From assembly GCA_949752795.1 (NCBI GenBank), contig OX457058.1:160397353-160461352 (forward strand): DNA of 64,000 nucleotides, read 5' to 3'. The position numbers and the translations under genes were made by a program. This DNA is from Hyperoodon ampullatus (Eukaryota; Chordata; Mammalia; Artiodactyla; Ziphiidae). Under the pieces are notes generated by a model. It saw only the letters and a program-made list of their open reading frames with translations. It had not been told where the DNA came from and searched no databases. Below, piece by piece: positions 25,431 to 36,683 of this stretch (positions are counted from its first letter, which is position 1; the number at the start of each line of letters is the position of its first letter).

Positions 25431-26122
25431 TTTTTTTTCAATACATGGCTTTTCTTTCATCTTTGAAATATTACAAATAAGTCTGAGGCATTATCTGGCA
25501 ACTTGCTCTTTCTGTAGCTGGAAAACTTAGATTTTATTTATAACCCTGATGAACTGTTCCGTTTTCAGAAATGTAGATACCATTCAAAATTTATCTGATA
25601 TCTTTGCTTTTAACTCTTGGAGTTTGCTGTGTCAAAGCAGCTAAATTTGATAGAAGTTCAGTGTTGTTTCCTTCAAGAATTAACTCATCTTAAAAAAAAA
25701 TCAATTCATCTTTTTAGTCATGAGATACTGAACAAGCAGCTCCGGGCTTCATCCAAGTCCAGTAGATGTATTCTTTGCCAAAGAAATTTTGGATTTCATC
25801 AAGATACCCATTCTCCTGAAGAACGACATTGATGGTGAAATCGGCATGCACAGACCTCATCTTAGAATAGACCAACACCCTTGGTCATGTTCTGTACATG
25901 ACTACAGATAGTGCAGATGGAAACGAGTTGCTTTCTATTTCCCCACCCTTTGTAGCCTGGAGCCTCTTTTTCTTTCCAAGGAGATTGAGTTCTACATTGA
26001 TGTGATTGAAGTCCTTCCACAGGGTGCCTCTGGAACTGTGCATCCTTTCAGAGTGATGTTGACATCATCTGGAATGTGGACAGTCTTAATCCTGAGAACA
26101 GTCTTCATTCTTGCAAAAGAAG
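25431..26122 (-). pseudogene. RPL9: processed pseudogene of ribosomal protein L9 (uL6)
   Basis: Read on the minus strand, this is an intronless copy of RPL9 mRNA. The start codon is at 26108-26106 ('atgaagactgttctc'), and the coding sequence continues collinearly to about 25540. It is followed by the RPL9-like 3' UTR ('ccagctacagaaaga' on the minus strand) and a remnant A tail, seen as the T run 25431-25438. RPL9 is a 60S ribosomal subunit protein of about 192 residues. This copy cannot encode it. About 13 nt of the coding region are missing near 26032-26035 (frameshift). A short segment around 25676-25711 is duplicated with an in-frame stop, and further stops and indels occur downstream. Lack of introns, an A tail and decay indicate L1-mediated retrocopying. 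Target-site duplications are no longer clear. Identification is from memory of the mammalian mRNA, so identity figures cannot be given. Confidence 0.9.
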
Positions 26123-26124
26123 CA

Positions 26125-27005
26125 ACAAAGAATCACATTCATATTTTTTAACTGCCCTGAATTCCATATTCTTAAGTACCTGTACTCATTTCCTTGTCAA
26201 AGAAATATTATTTTGCCATGTGTGTCTTTCTGCACAGAAATTATTTTGTTACCTAATTTTTAATTGGTAGTATCTCAATAGCTACTTTCAAATAATTTCA
26301 AACGCTCTTAATTCTAGACTTGTAAGAGTTTCTTAAGCTGTTATAAATAGAAAAATATATACAGCTGGAATTTAAATTTGAAGCTATCATAGCCCTATGG
26401 GTAGAGGCATAGTTAAAAGTGAGTGGCATGAAAAGTAACTTAAGTAGCATCATGAACGGTTCAAATTTAATAGGGGACAGGTTCAAGAAGGATTCTTTGT
26501 TTCCCCTTAAATCATGCTCAATACATTAGGTGTTATTCACTAAAATATCAATTAAATGCATAGACTGAGTACTGTGGGGCTGCCCAGATCAATTGCATGT
26601 AGGTCAATCACTGAGCAACCATCAATAAAGCAATGAAAGTTGAAATATATTCTGCTTACAATTTCTTGTTTCCAGTATGCTAGGAAGTAACTGTAATAGC
26701 TATTCCCTTTAGCTCTGCCACTTGGAAGACTGACAGAGGAACAGTGCTTCAGGAGGAAATGTTCTCCTCATTGGATAAATTGATGAGTGGGTATTTGAAA
26801 ATTAGGGCTGTAAATTGAGGAAACCTGATCAATCCTGTACCAATGATATACACTAATATTCAAAAGTCATGATGTTGGCCTCTCCAAAGAATGTTAAAAA
26901 GTTTGCAGCTGGTCACTCAGATTGAAAAGGTTTCATGAAAGGAGGTTACTATCCCCCAAATTCTTCATCTTAATTCAAACCAAGGTATACAATTATTTGG
27001 TATCA
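26125..27005. other. gene-free sequence
   Basis: Unique-looking. Short open frames at 26076-26270 and 26298-26486 overlap or adjoin the RPL9 retrocopy and show no domain. No repeat family is recognised. Confidence 0.5.
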
Positions 27006-27009
27006 GTAT

Positions 27010-27555
27010 TTAAAATGGTCATAATGATTGTAGCAAGCAGTGGAATGCCACAAGGATTTCCCACCTTCTGGTACCCAGGAATTTGTGAAATCTTTTCTTG
27101 ATTACAAGGTGGCACCAGTGAGTTGATTCTAACCAATAGAATATGGCAAAGGCAAAAGAATGTCACACTTTTGATTAGGTTATTTTATACAGCAAAGGTG
27201 ATGAGAAATCAACCCCATGATTATTTTATGAAGCAAACATACATGTTGTAAACTTCCTATTGAAAGGGTCACATGGCAAGGAATGGAGGGTAGCATAGAG
27301 GACCTGGCAGTTAGCAAAAATGTGGAGACCTCAGTCCAATAATTGCAAGAGGTTGGATTTTGCCAGCAGCCTGAGAGAACTACAAAGCCATTCTCAATTT
27401 GAACATCTAGATGAGCACATAGCCCAGCTAACACCTTGATTGCACCTTTGTGAGACCCTGAGCAGAGGAGCCAGATAAATTGTGCTTGCACCTCGACCCA
27501 TGGAAAAGATGAAAAAATAAATGTGTGTTGTTTTAGCCTCTAAGTTTGTTATATA
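27010..27555 (+). mobile_element. MLT1-type MaLR LTR
   Basis: It follows a MaLR LTR in order: 'aagaatgtcacacttttgat', 'ttataTacagcaaaggtgat'-like sequence near 27180-27205, 'ggtcacatggcaaggaatgg', 'gtggagacctcagtccaata', 'caccttgattgcacctttgt', 'gagaccctgagcagaggagc', and 'aataaatgtgtgttgtttta' at the polyadenylation region. The 103-codon minus-strand frame inside it is a chance frame. Confidence 0.8.
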
Positions 27556-27612
27556 CTATTATTATTATTATCATCATTACTATTATTATTATTATATTTT
27601 TATTATTTATGA
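27556..27612. repeat. (ATT)n microsatellite
   Basis: Interrupted ATT/ATC trinucleotide repeat directly after the LTR 3' end. Confidence 0.9.
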
Positions 27613-27769
27613 CATTGAACACACAATAACAAAGGAATAATTTCCATTTATATTGTTGATGACAAATATTTCTGATAAAATAGTGCTGTAACATCATTAA
27701 CAAGTATTTATGAATGGTAAATTTGCTCTATGAAATTTCTCCTTAAGATGAGTTATTTATTTAACTGAG

Positions 27770-28010
27770 AGGGCATGCATTGCATAGTGGTTAAGAACAT
27801 GAATTCTACATTCCAGGGATCAAATCTCAGTTCTCTACTTTCTAGCTGTGTTATCTTGAACAATTCATGCAAGCTCTCTGAGCTTCAGTTATCTCATCTG
27901 AAAAAAAAAGGATAATAATTGCATATATCTCACAGGCTTGCTATGAAGACTGAATGAGTAAAAATCATGCCATTTATATTTGTTAAATTATTGAAATAAA
28001 GATTTTGGTT
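27770..28010 (+). mobile_element. MIR SINE
   Basis: A near-complete MIR: head 'gcatagtggttaagaacatg', 'gatcaaatctcagttctcta', core 'tttctagctgtgttatcttg', 'gagcttcagttatctcatct', 'ggataataattgcatatatc', 'caggcttgctatgaagactg'. Divergence is typical of this ancient mammalian family. Confidence 0.88.
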
Positions 28011-28687
28011 TTATCCAGTATAACTATACTATAAAGTGTGTTATTTCTGTCAAAATAATTAACCTTCAAAAGTGAAATAAATAACTCTACCCATTGTACC
28101 TAGAATTAATGTTAAAAATAGTACAGGCTATGAAACAAGCGAACAAAAAAATTGTAGATGCCCAAAATTGAAAGAAAATGAATTCAATGACAGAGGAAAA
28201 AGAACATTGAGAAATAGTCACAGATTCATAGCAGATAATCTCAACAGGTTACAGAAGTCAGAGAAAGAGAGAGCATGTAGAACTTGCTTTCAGAGAAAAT
28301 TTGTTACATCTAGGTGAAACAAAGTTCTAAAAATAAAAGTTTTGGTTAAAAACAGCAGTAAATAATGGAAACTTTATTTAATAGGGATACGTAAACAGTA
28401 GCGAAAAGAACTAGTAAAGAAATCATTATGCTAACTGTAAATTTTAAGAGAGGCTAAAGTCTTTAAAACACACTAAGGAAAGAATGACAAAGAGTGGCTC
28501 ACCCAGGAACATATTTCACAAAGGTAGAACAGAGACCATACTCACTTGTTCCTTGCTGGAAAATTACTATTAACTTCTATATGATGTCACATCAGCAGTG
28601 TAAACTAAGTTTACCAATATTTTTTGTTTCTAGTTTTTATATAAATAGCGAATCTGTATATGAGTCCATCCAATATATAATCTGATT
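28010..28687. other. gene-free sequence
   Basis: AT-rich, no recognised element. A 63-codon frame at 28494-28685 lacks any feature supporting it. Confidence 0.5.
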
Positions 28688-28698
28688 CCAGCAAATAT

Positions 28699-29047
28699 TT
28701 TATTTTTATTTTTATTTTTTTTAATATAATAGTGTTTATTTTTACTTGTTGACAGTTTGCTTTATTTATTTATTTATTTATTTTTGGCTGTGTTGGGTCT
28801 TCGTTTCTGTGCGAGGGCTTTCTCTAGTTGTGGAGAGCGGGGGCCACTCTTCATCGCGGTGCACGGGCCTCTCACTATCGCGGCCTCTCCTGTTGCGGAG
28901 CACAGGCTCCAGACGCACAGGCTCAGTAATTTTGGCTCACGGGCCCAGTTGCTCCGCGGCATGTGGGATCTTCCCAGACCGGGGCACGAACCCGTGTCCC
29001 CTGCATCGGCAGGCAGACTCTCAACCACTGCGCCACCAGGGAAGCCC
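28699..29047 (-). mobile_element. CHR-type SINE with extra sequence in its tail
   Basis: The SINE body runs from 29047 (head, complement of 'ggcttccctggtggcgcag') down to an (AAAT)n tract at about 28763-28785. Beyond that come roughly 38 bp of non-SINE sequence and then a second A-rich tract, seen as 'tttttatttttatttttttt' near 28700-28722. A perfect 11-bp duplication 'ccagcaaatat' at 28688-28698 and 29048-29058 encloses all of it, so the extra sequence arrived with the SINE. The body retains CpGs, suggesting youth. Three overlapping ORFs here are SINE by-products. Confidence 0.95.
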
Positions 29048-29059
29048 CCAGCAAATATG

Positions 29060-29935
29060 TTTTTTTGGATTCTCAGTTAACTGATGCAATTTATCCTTGA
29101 AATCATGTTGTTCAATGGATTAGCCCATGGTTAATTTTCCTCAGACTTCTCTCTCAGGCATAAACATTTTTATTCAAGGTCCTTGTAGCTGAAGTGGGCA
29201 ATGTATTCAAAACAGGTCATGTGCCTTTGCTTTAAATGGACATTGAGTTTAGTTACTTTTTCAATGATTACTTTTGATTTAATGACCTTTTCAATGATTA
29301 CATTCAATAGGTAAAATGATTGAAAAATTAGGATCCTTTGAATCAAATTCTCTTTCTTTTTCTTTTGAGTACAGAGATAAATTTAGTTTTCTATTATTAA
29401 GATAAAACAGTTACAAAATAATCAACTTTTTATGAATAAAATCTTCTGGTGAAAAATAAAAGTTAACTTAATCCATTTGATATTAATGAGGGGCAAAATT
29501 AGATGATGAGCAGGAAGGGGGGTACTTACTGTGATCCTAAAGAAGCTTCAGATTTTGAAAATTTTCAAGTCTATATTGCTGTAATAAATCACAAAAATAT
29601 AACTAACAAATCTCAGTAAACATGACCTTTTTTAAAGGATTTGTAAATATCACTGTATTTTTCCCTGTCACTCTTCTCTAATTTAGAAAGATAAATAGAA
29701 TATTAAATATTGTTCTGGTGTTGAATCAAGTAGTCATTAGTATTTAAAGTCCTAAGAATTTTTCCCCTTAAATACCCAAAACTCTCCAATAATTTTAGAT
29801 ATCTATCAATTAAATACTTCCTAATGTAGTAACATTTTTTTAAAATTTGTATAATGAAATATTTATTTTGAATGTTTAATGTGTCTATATATAAAACATG
29901 ATATATTCTATTGGCTTAATTATCTATGTGAGACA
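29060..29935. other. gene-free sequence
   Basis: AT-rich and unique-looking; no coding or repeat feature is supported. Confidence 0.5.
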
Positions 29936-29951
29936 TCAGAAACAAATTTAT

Positions 29952-30158
29952 TCTTTTTTTTTTTTTTTTGGTATGTGGGCCTCTCACTGTTGTGGCCTCT
30001 CCCATTGCAGAGCACATGCTCCAGACATGCAGGCTCAGTGGCCATGGCGCATAGGTCCAGCTGCTCTGTGGCATGTGGGATCTTCCTGGACCGGGGCATG
30101 AACCCATGTACCCTGCAATGGCAGGCAGACTCCCAACCACTGCGCCACCAGAGAAGCC
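29952..30158 (-). mobile_element. CHR-2 type SINE
   Basis: Minus-strand copy: T run (its A tail) at 29956-29970, head at 30158. The target-site duplication reads 'cagaaacaaattt' at about 29937-29949 and 'cagaaacaatttt' at 30159-30171 (one mismatch). Confidence 0.94.
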
Positions 30159-30195
30159 CAGAAACAATTTTGTGAAGTACAGAATGATAAGCAAA

Positions 30196-30199
<4 letters not shown>

Positions 30200-30252
<53 letters not shown>
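30200..30252. repeat. (TA)n microsatellite
   Basis: About 26 uninterrupted TA units. Likely unstable and polymorphic. Confidence 0.95.
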
Positions 30253-30255
<3 letters not shown>

Positions 30256-30439
30256 TATGTAGGTTTAAATGTTTCTGTTCATACTTATCTTTTCTGTTGT
30301 TTATATTTACCCTGCCATACAAATGTATCTCAATTGATGCTATTATTCCAATCTGAAATTGGGGCAATTCATTAATATATGCCATTATGACACAATACTA
30401 AATAATAGACACAAAAAATAAATTTCCAGATAAGTGTTT

Positions 30440-30535
30440 CTCATAACATTATAGATACAGATGCATAGACAGATAGATGATAGATTTATAGATAGATTTA
30501 TAGCTAGATAGATAGTGGTAGACAGATGGATAGCT
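30440..30535. repeat. (GATA)n-like microsatellite
   Basis: Imperfect GATA/GACA tetranucleotide repeats interrupted by 'tttatagat' units. A smaller GGATA/GATA patch occurs at about 31190-31210. Confidence 0.8.
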
Positions 30536-31414
30536 ATCCATTGGTAGTAAACTATTCTAGTGTTCTGTAAGTAGTCACATAATTAAATAAATAAAATAGC
30601 TCTAAAAATAATTCCAAAGAGAAGTGATAAAATATTTTGCAAAAAAAAAAAGTGTTATCAGTGAGATAAATGTGTAAACAGAGGAGGAAATAATTAGATT
30701 CAACAAACTATTGCTCATTTGTTAAGCATTTATTATATGTCAATATTTCTTTTAGGGAATTGTATTAGGTATTGATGATTTTACTACTGTATATTTAGAA
30801 GCATAATTTTCTACTTGTTTTTTAAATTTAGTCCCATTAATTTATAGACATACTGAATAGCAGGTAGATTAAAAATGCTGAACCTAGTTAATTCCTTACT
30901 TTATTTATACCAGAAATCCTATCAAGTGATGACATTGTGCTATTCAATGCATGAGAGAAATGTTTCTTATCCCATGGAGCTTGAAATCTAACAGGTAATA
31001 TTCTTCTGAATTTTAAATCATGTATTCATTTATTTATTCATTTAAAAAATACTTATAAATAATTGAGGGAGAGAAACTTTTAATTCTGATATATTTTAAA
31101 GGACATGGAAATATTTTCAACATGGTCACTTATGACCAATCCTCACACTTGAAATAGGAAATGTGGGCAATTGTGGTGATATACACATATAGATGGATGG
31201 ATAGATATAAGGATGTTAAGGTATTTTTTTTACTATTCTTGGAGGTCTGTATTTTCTGAGATACATTTATGGCATTGTATGCACAATTAAATGATGCTTC
31301 AAAAACAGTAAAAGGGGATGTTAATTGAGGAAGACAGTATCAGGTTGTTGCTCATCTATTTAAATGAGGACAAGGTAGAAGGTAATGTTTAATCCTTGTG
31401 TGTTGCTCTATTTA
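30536..31414. other. gene-free sequence
   Basis: AT-rich with no recognised repeat family beyond short A runs. No coding evidence. Confidence 0.5.
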
Positions 31415-31630
31415 CTATGAAAAGTTTATTATGACTTCACTGGGAAAAATGAGATAGAAAATAAATGTCAAATTGTGCATATTAAATTTGAGAGGACAAA
31501 AGGTGATTTGCTTGAGGTGTGACATTAACATAAATCCCAGGCCATGGGCTGATGGCCCCTGTACCAGATCAAGAATAATGATAGCAAGCAGCAGCATGGC
31601 CAGCAGAGCCAGCACCTTGGTGCTCCTCAC
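31415..31630 (-). other. unidentified 71-codon ORF with a signal-peptide-like N-terminus
   Basis: I do not recognise this frame. Its first 25 residues look like a secretory signal: basic start 'MRSTK', hydrophobic core 'VLALLAMLLLAIIILDL', then 'VQG', which could act as a cleavage site. The remaining residues have one cysteine and no known domain. A polyadenylation-like 'aataaac' occurs on the same strand just at the 3' end (about 31423-31430). The frame lies immediately 5' of the L1 that starts near 31750, and 31631-31750 is also unexplained and less AT-rich. It may be a first exon or retrocopy fragment of a small secreted protein, or simply chance. No splice sites were verified. Confidence 0.25.
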
Positions 31631-32230
31631 ACTGAAGTAGCATTGCTCTCCCCCTTGCCCAGAAGGTCATGGAGATAAAGAAGACAGGAAAAAGGATAGA
31701 AAAGGACCAGCCAGCACAATAGCAGGAGCACAGTTTTCAGCTAACAGAGTGTTGGTGCTCCAGCCGGGTGTCAGGCCTGAGCCTCTGAGTGGAAGAGCTG
31801 AGTTCAGGACATTGGACCACCAGCAACCTCCTGGTCCCAGGTAATATCAATTGACAAGAGCTCTCACAGAGATCTCCATTTCAATGTTAAGACCCAGCTC
31901 CACTCAATGAACAGCAAGGTCCAGTGCTGAACACCCCATGAAAAAAAAATTGCAAAACAGGAACACAAACACACCCATTAGCAGAGAAGCTACTTAAAAT
32001 CATAATAAGTTCACAGACACCACAAAACAAACTACCAGATATGGTCCTGCACACCAGAAAGACAAGATCCAGCCTCATCCACAAGAACACAGGCACCAAT
32101 ACCTTCCACCAGGAAGCTTACACAACCCACTGAACCAACCTTACCCACTGGGGGCAGGCACTAAAAACAATGGGGACTATGAACCAGAAGCCTGTGAAAA
32201 GGAGACTGCAAACACAGTAAGTTAAGCAAA

Positions 32231-33118
32231 ATGAGAAGACAGAGAAATACACAAAAGATGAAGGAGCAAAGTAAAAACTCATGAGAACAAACAAATGAAG
32301 AGGAAATAGGCAGTCTACCTGAAAAAGAATTCAGAGTACTGATAGTAAAGATGATCCAAAAACTTGGAAATAAAATGGAGAAAATACAACAACGTTTAAC
32401 AAGGACCTAGAAGAAATAAAGAGCAAACAAACAATGATGGACAATGCAATAAATGAAACTAAAGATTCTCTAGAAGGAATCAGCAGCAGAATAACTGAGA
32501 CAGAAGAATGAATAAGTGACCTGGAAAATAAATAGTGGAAATAACTACCACAGAGCAGAATAAAGAAGAATGAAAAGAATTGAAGGCAGTCTCAGACACC
32601 TCTGGGACAATATTAAATGTACGAACATTCAATTTATAGGGGTCCCAGAAGAAGAAGAGGAAAAAAAAAGGGGCTGAGAAAATATTTGAAGAGATTATTG
32701 TTGAAAACTTCCCTAATATGGGAAAAGAAATAGACAATCAGGTCCAGGAAGTGCAGAGAGTCCCATACAAGATAAAACTAAGGAGAAACACACCAAGGCA
32801 CATCATAATCAAATTATCAAAAATTAAAAACAAAGAAAAAAGATTAAAAGCAGTGAGGGAAAAGCAACAAATAACATACAAGGGAATCCTCATAAGGTTA
32901 GCAGCTGATCTTTCAGCAGAAACTTTGCAAGCCACAAGGGAATGGCAAGACATATTTAAAGTGATGAAAGGGAAAAACCTTCAACCAAGATTACTCTACC
33001 CAGCTAGGATCTCATTCAGTTCGATGGAGAAATTAAAAACTTTACAGACAAGCAAAAGCTCAGAGAATTCAGCACCACAAAACCAGCTTCAAAACAAATA
33101 CTGAGGGAACTTCTCTAG
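32231..33118 (+). pseudogene. L1 ORF1 (decayed)
   Basis: ORF1 encodes the L1 RNA-binding chaperone: a coiled coil, an RRM-like domain and a C-terminal domain. Here the start is 'atgagaagacagagaaatac' and the end 'gaacttctctag', giving near the normal length. Several breaks occur, including an in-frame stop near 32508 where the minus-strand copy keeps an open codon. The longest intact piece, 32718-33104, covers the RRM end and C-terminal domain ('RNTPRHIIIKLSK', 'LQPRLLYPARISF'). It cannot make a full protein. Confidence 0.85.
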
Positions 33119-33604
33119 GCAGGACACACAAGATAAGGAAAAGACCTACAATAACAAACCCAAAACAATTAAGAAAATGGTAATAGGAACATACATACTG
33201 ATAATTACCTTAAATGTAAATGGCTTACGTGCTCCAACCAAAAGACATAGACTGGTTGAATGGATACAAAACAAGACCTGTATATATGCTGTCTACAAGT
33301 GACCCACTTCAGACCTAGGGACACATACAGACTGAAAGTGAGGAAATGGAAAAAGATATTCCATGCAAATGTAAATCAAAAGAAAGCTGGAGTAGCAGTA
33401 CTCATATTAGACAAAATAGACTTTAAAATAAAGACTATTGCAAGAGACAAAGAAGGACACTACATAATGAGCAAGGGATCATTCCAAGAAGAAGATATAA
33501 CAATTGTAAATATTTATGCACCCAACATAGGAGCACCTCAATACATAAGGCAAATGCTAAGAGCCATAAAAGGGGAAGTCAACAGTAATACAATAATAGT
33601 AGGG

Positions 33605-33941
33605 GGTGTTTCCCTGGTTGTTCAGTGATTAAGAATCCACCTGCCAATGCAGGAGACATGGGTTTGAGCCCTGGTCCCACATGCCAAAGACCAAGTAAGC
33701 CCATGAGCCACAATTACTGAGCCTGCACTCTAGAACCCTCAAGCCACAACTACTGAAACTGTGTGCCACAACTACTAAAGCCCATGTGCCTAGAGCCTCC
33801 GCTCCACAACAAGAAAAGTCACAGCAATGAGAAGCCTGTGCAACTCAACGAAGAGTAGCCCCCAATTGCTGCAACTAGAGAAAACCTGTGTGCAACAATG
33901 AAGACTCAACACAGCCTAAAATAAATAAATTAAAAAATAAT
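33605..33941 (+). mobile_element. CHR-1 type SINE nested in L1 ORF2
   Basis: A long CHR-1 form with degraded head 'tttccctggttgttcagtga', body units of 'cacaactactgaaac' type and an A-rich tail. The target-site duplication 'aataatagtagggg' (33592-33605) versus 'aataatagtaaggt' (33942-33955) is imperfect. Head decay suggests an early insertion. Confidence 0.9.
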
Positions 33942-34480
33942 AATAATAGTAAGGTACTTTAACACCCTACTTTCACCAATGGACAGATCATCCAAAATGA
34001 AGAAAACAAGGAAACACAGCTTTAAATGACACATTAAACAAGATGGACTTAATTGATATTTATAGAACATTCCATCCAAAAAAAACAGAATGTACTTTCT
34101 TCTCAAGTGCTCATGGAACACTCTCCAGGATAGATCATATCTTGGGTAAGAAATCAAGCCTTGGTAAATTTAAGAAAATTGAAATCATATCAAGTATCTT
34201 TTCTGAACACAACCCTATGATACTATATATCAATTACAGGAAAATAAAACTGTAAAATATACAAACACATGGAGGCTAAATAATACATTACTAAATAACC
34301 AAGAGATCACTGAAAAAATCAAAGAGGAAATAAAAAAAAAATACCTAGAAAAAAATGACAATGAAAACACAACGACCCAATACCTATGGGATGCAACAAA
34401 AGCAGTTCTAATAGGGAAGTTAGTAGCAATAAAATTCTACCCCAAGAAACAAGAAAAACCTGAATTAAACAACCTAACCT

Positions 34481-35322
34481 AAAGGGAACACTCTTGCACT
34501 GCTGGTGGGAATGTGAACTGGTACGACCACTATGGAGAACGGTATGGAGGTTCCTTAAAAAACTACAAATAGAACTACCATATGACCCAGCAATCCCACT
34601 ACTGGGCATATACCCTGAGAAAACCATAATTCAAAAAGAGACATGTACCAAAATATTCATAGCAGCCCTATTTACAATAGCCCGGAGATGGAAACAACCT
34701 AGGTGTCCATCATCGGATGAATGGGTAAAGAAGATGTGGCATATATATACAATGGAATATTACTCAGCCATATAAAGAAATGAAATTGAGCTATTTGTAA
34801 TGAGGTGGATGGACCTAGAGTCTGTCATACAGAGTGAAGTAAGTCAGAAAGAGAAAGACAAATACTGTATGCTGACACATATATATGGAATTTAAGAAAA
34901 AAAAATGTCATGAAGAACATAGGGGTAAGACAGAAATAAAGACACAGACCTACTAGAGAATGGACTTGAGGATATGGGGAGGGGGAAGGGTAAGCTGTGA
35001 CAAAGCGAAAGAGAGGCACGGACATATATACACTACCAAACGTAAGGTAGATAGATAGTGGGAAGCAGCCACAGAGCACAGGGAGATCAGCTGGGTGCTT
35101 TGTGACTGCCTGGAGGGGTGGGATGGGGAGGGTGGGAGGGAGGGAGATGCATGAGGGAAGGGATGTGGGAACAGATGTATATGTATGACTGATTCACTTT
35201 GTTATTAAAAAAAAAAAAAAGGGAGGGGATATGGGAATATATGTATATGTATAACTGATTACATTTCTTATAAAGCAAAAAAAAAATAAAATAAAAAAAC
35301 AAAAAAAAAACAAACAAACAAA
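34481..35322 (+). mobile_element. younger 5'-truncated L1 nested in L1 ORF2, with two successive 3' ends
   Basis: It begins in the ORF2 Cys-rich region ('cactcttgcactgctggtgg') and keeps an open 93-codon frame at 34494-34775, then a stop one codon into the 'YSAI' block. The 3' UTR runs to 'gattcactttgttatt' plus 14 A (to 35220). Directly after it lies a second, shorter 3' end (35221-35280, 'gggaggggatatgggaatat' ... 'cttataaagc') and a long A-rich tail. A perfect 10-bp duplication 'aacctaacct' at 34471-34480 and 35323-35332 encloses everything. Sequence is closer to the full-length minus-strand L1 than to the host L1. Confidence 0.92.
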
Positions 35323-36683
35323 AACCTAACCTTACACATAAAGCAATTAGAGAAAGAAGAACAACAACAACAAAAAAAAAACACCAAAGCTAACAGAAGG
35401 AAAGAAATCATAAAGCTCACATCAGAAATAAATGAAAAAGAAATGAAGGAAACAATAGGAAAGGTCAATAAAACTAAAAGCTGGTTCTTTGAGAAGATAA
35501 ACAAAATTGATAAACCATTAGCCAGATTCATCAAGAAAAAAAGGGAAAAGACTCAAAACAACAGAATTAGACATAAAAAATGAGAAGTAACAACTGACCC
35601 TGAAGAAATACAAAGGATCATGAGAGATTACTGCAAGCAACTATATGCCAATATAGTGGACGACCTGGAAGAAAAGCACAAATTCTTAGAAAAGTACAAC
35701 CCTCTGAGACTGAACCAGGAAGAAATAGAAAATACCAACAGATCATTCACAAACACTGAAAGCGAAACTGTGATTAAAAATCTTCCAACACACAAAAGCC
35801 CAGGACCAGATGCCTTCATAGGTGAATTTTATCAAACATATAGAGAAGACTTAACACCTATCCTTCTCAAACTCTTCCAAAATATAGCAGAGGGAGGAAC
35901 ACTCCCAAACACATTCTACATGGCCACCATCACCCTGATACCAAAACCAGACAAAGATGTCATAAAGAAAGAAAACGACAGGCCAATATCACTGATGAAC
36001 ATAGATGCAAAAATCCTCAACAAAATACTAGCAAACAGAATCCAACAACACATTAAAAGGATCATACACCATGATGAAGTGGGGTTTATCCCAGGAATGC
36101 AAGGATTCTTCAATATATGCAAAGCAATCAGTGTGATGCACCATATTAAAAAATTGAAGGAGAAAAAAACATATGAAAATCTCTTTAGCTGCAGAAAAAG
36201 ATTTCAACAAAATTCAACACCCAAAACCCTCTAGGAAGTAGGCATAGAGGAAACTTACTTTAACATAATAAAGGCCATATAAGACAAACCCACAGCCAAC
36301 ATCATTATCAATGGTGAAAAAATTAAACCATTTCCACTAAGATCAGGAACAAGAGCAGGTTGCCCACTCTCACAACTATTACTCCACATAGTTTTGGAAG
36401 TTTTAGCCAAAGCAATCAGGGAAGAAAAATAAATTAAAGGAATCCAAATGGGAAAAGAAGAAGCAAAACCGTCACTGTTTACAGATGACATGATACTATA
36501 CATAGATAATCCTAAAAATGCTACCAGAAAACTACTAGAGCTAATCAATGAATTTGGTAAAATAGCAGGATGCAAAATTAATGTACAGAATTCTCTTGCA
36601 TTCTTATACACTAATGATGAAAAATCTGAAAGAGAAATTAAGGAAATATTTCCATTTACCATTGCAATGAAAATAATAAAGTG

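Noticed and set aside
25617..25832. 71-codon plus-strand ORF
   Set aside because: Antisense shadow of the RPL9 processed pseudogene.
27180..27491. 103-codon minus-strand ORF
   Set aside because: It lies wholly in an MLT1-type LTR, in antisense, with no known domain.
28746..29084. Overlapping 100+ codon ORFs on both strands
   Set aside because: They lie in a CHR SINE, and the same peptide wording recurs in the SINEs at 18320, 29952, 39078, 48954 and 53552. They are by-products of repeat sequence.
30200..30252. Regular dinucleotide repeat considered as an array
   Set aside because: A simple TA microsatellite; there are no spacers, so not a CRISPR-like array.
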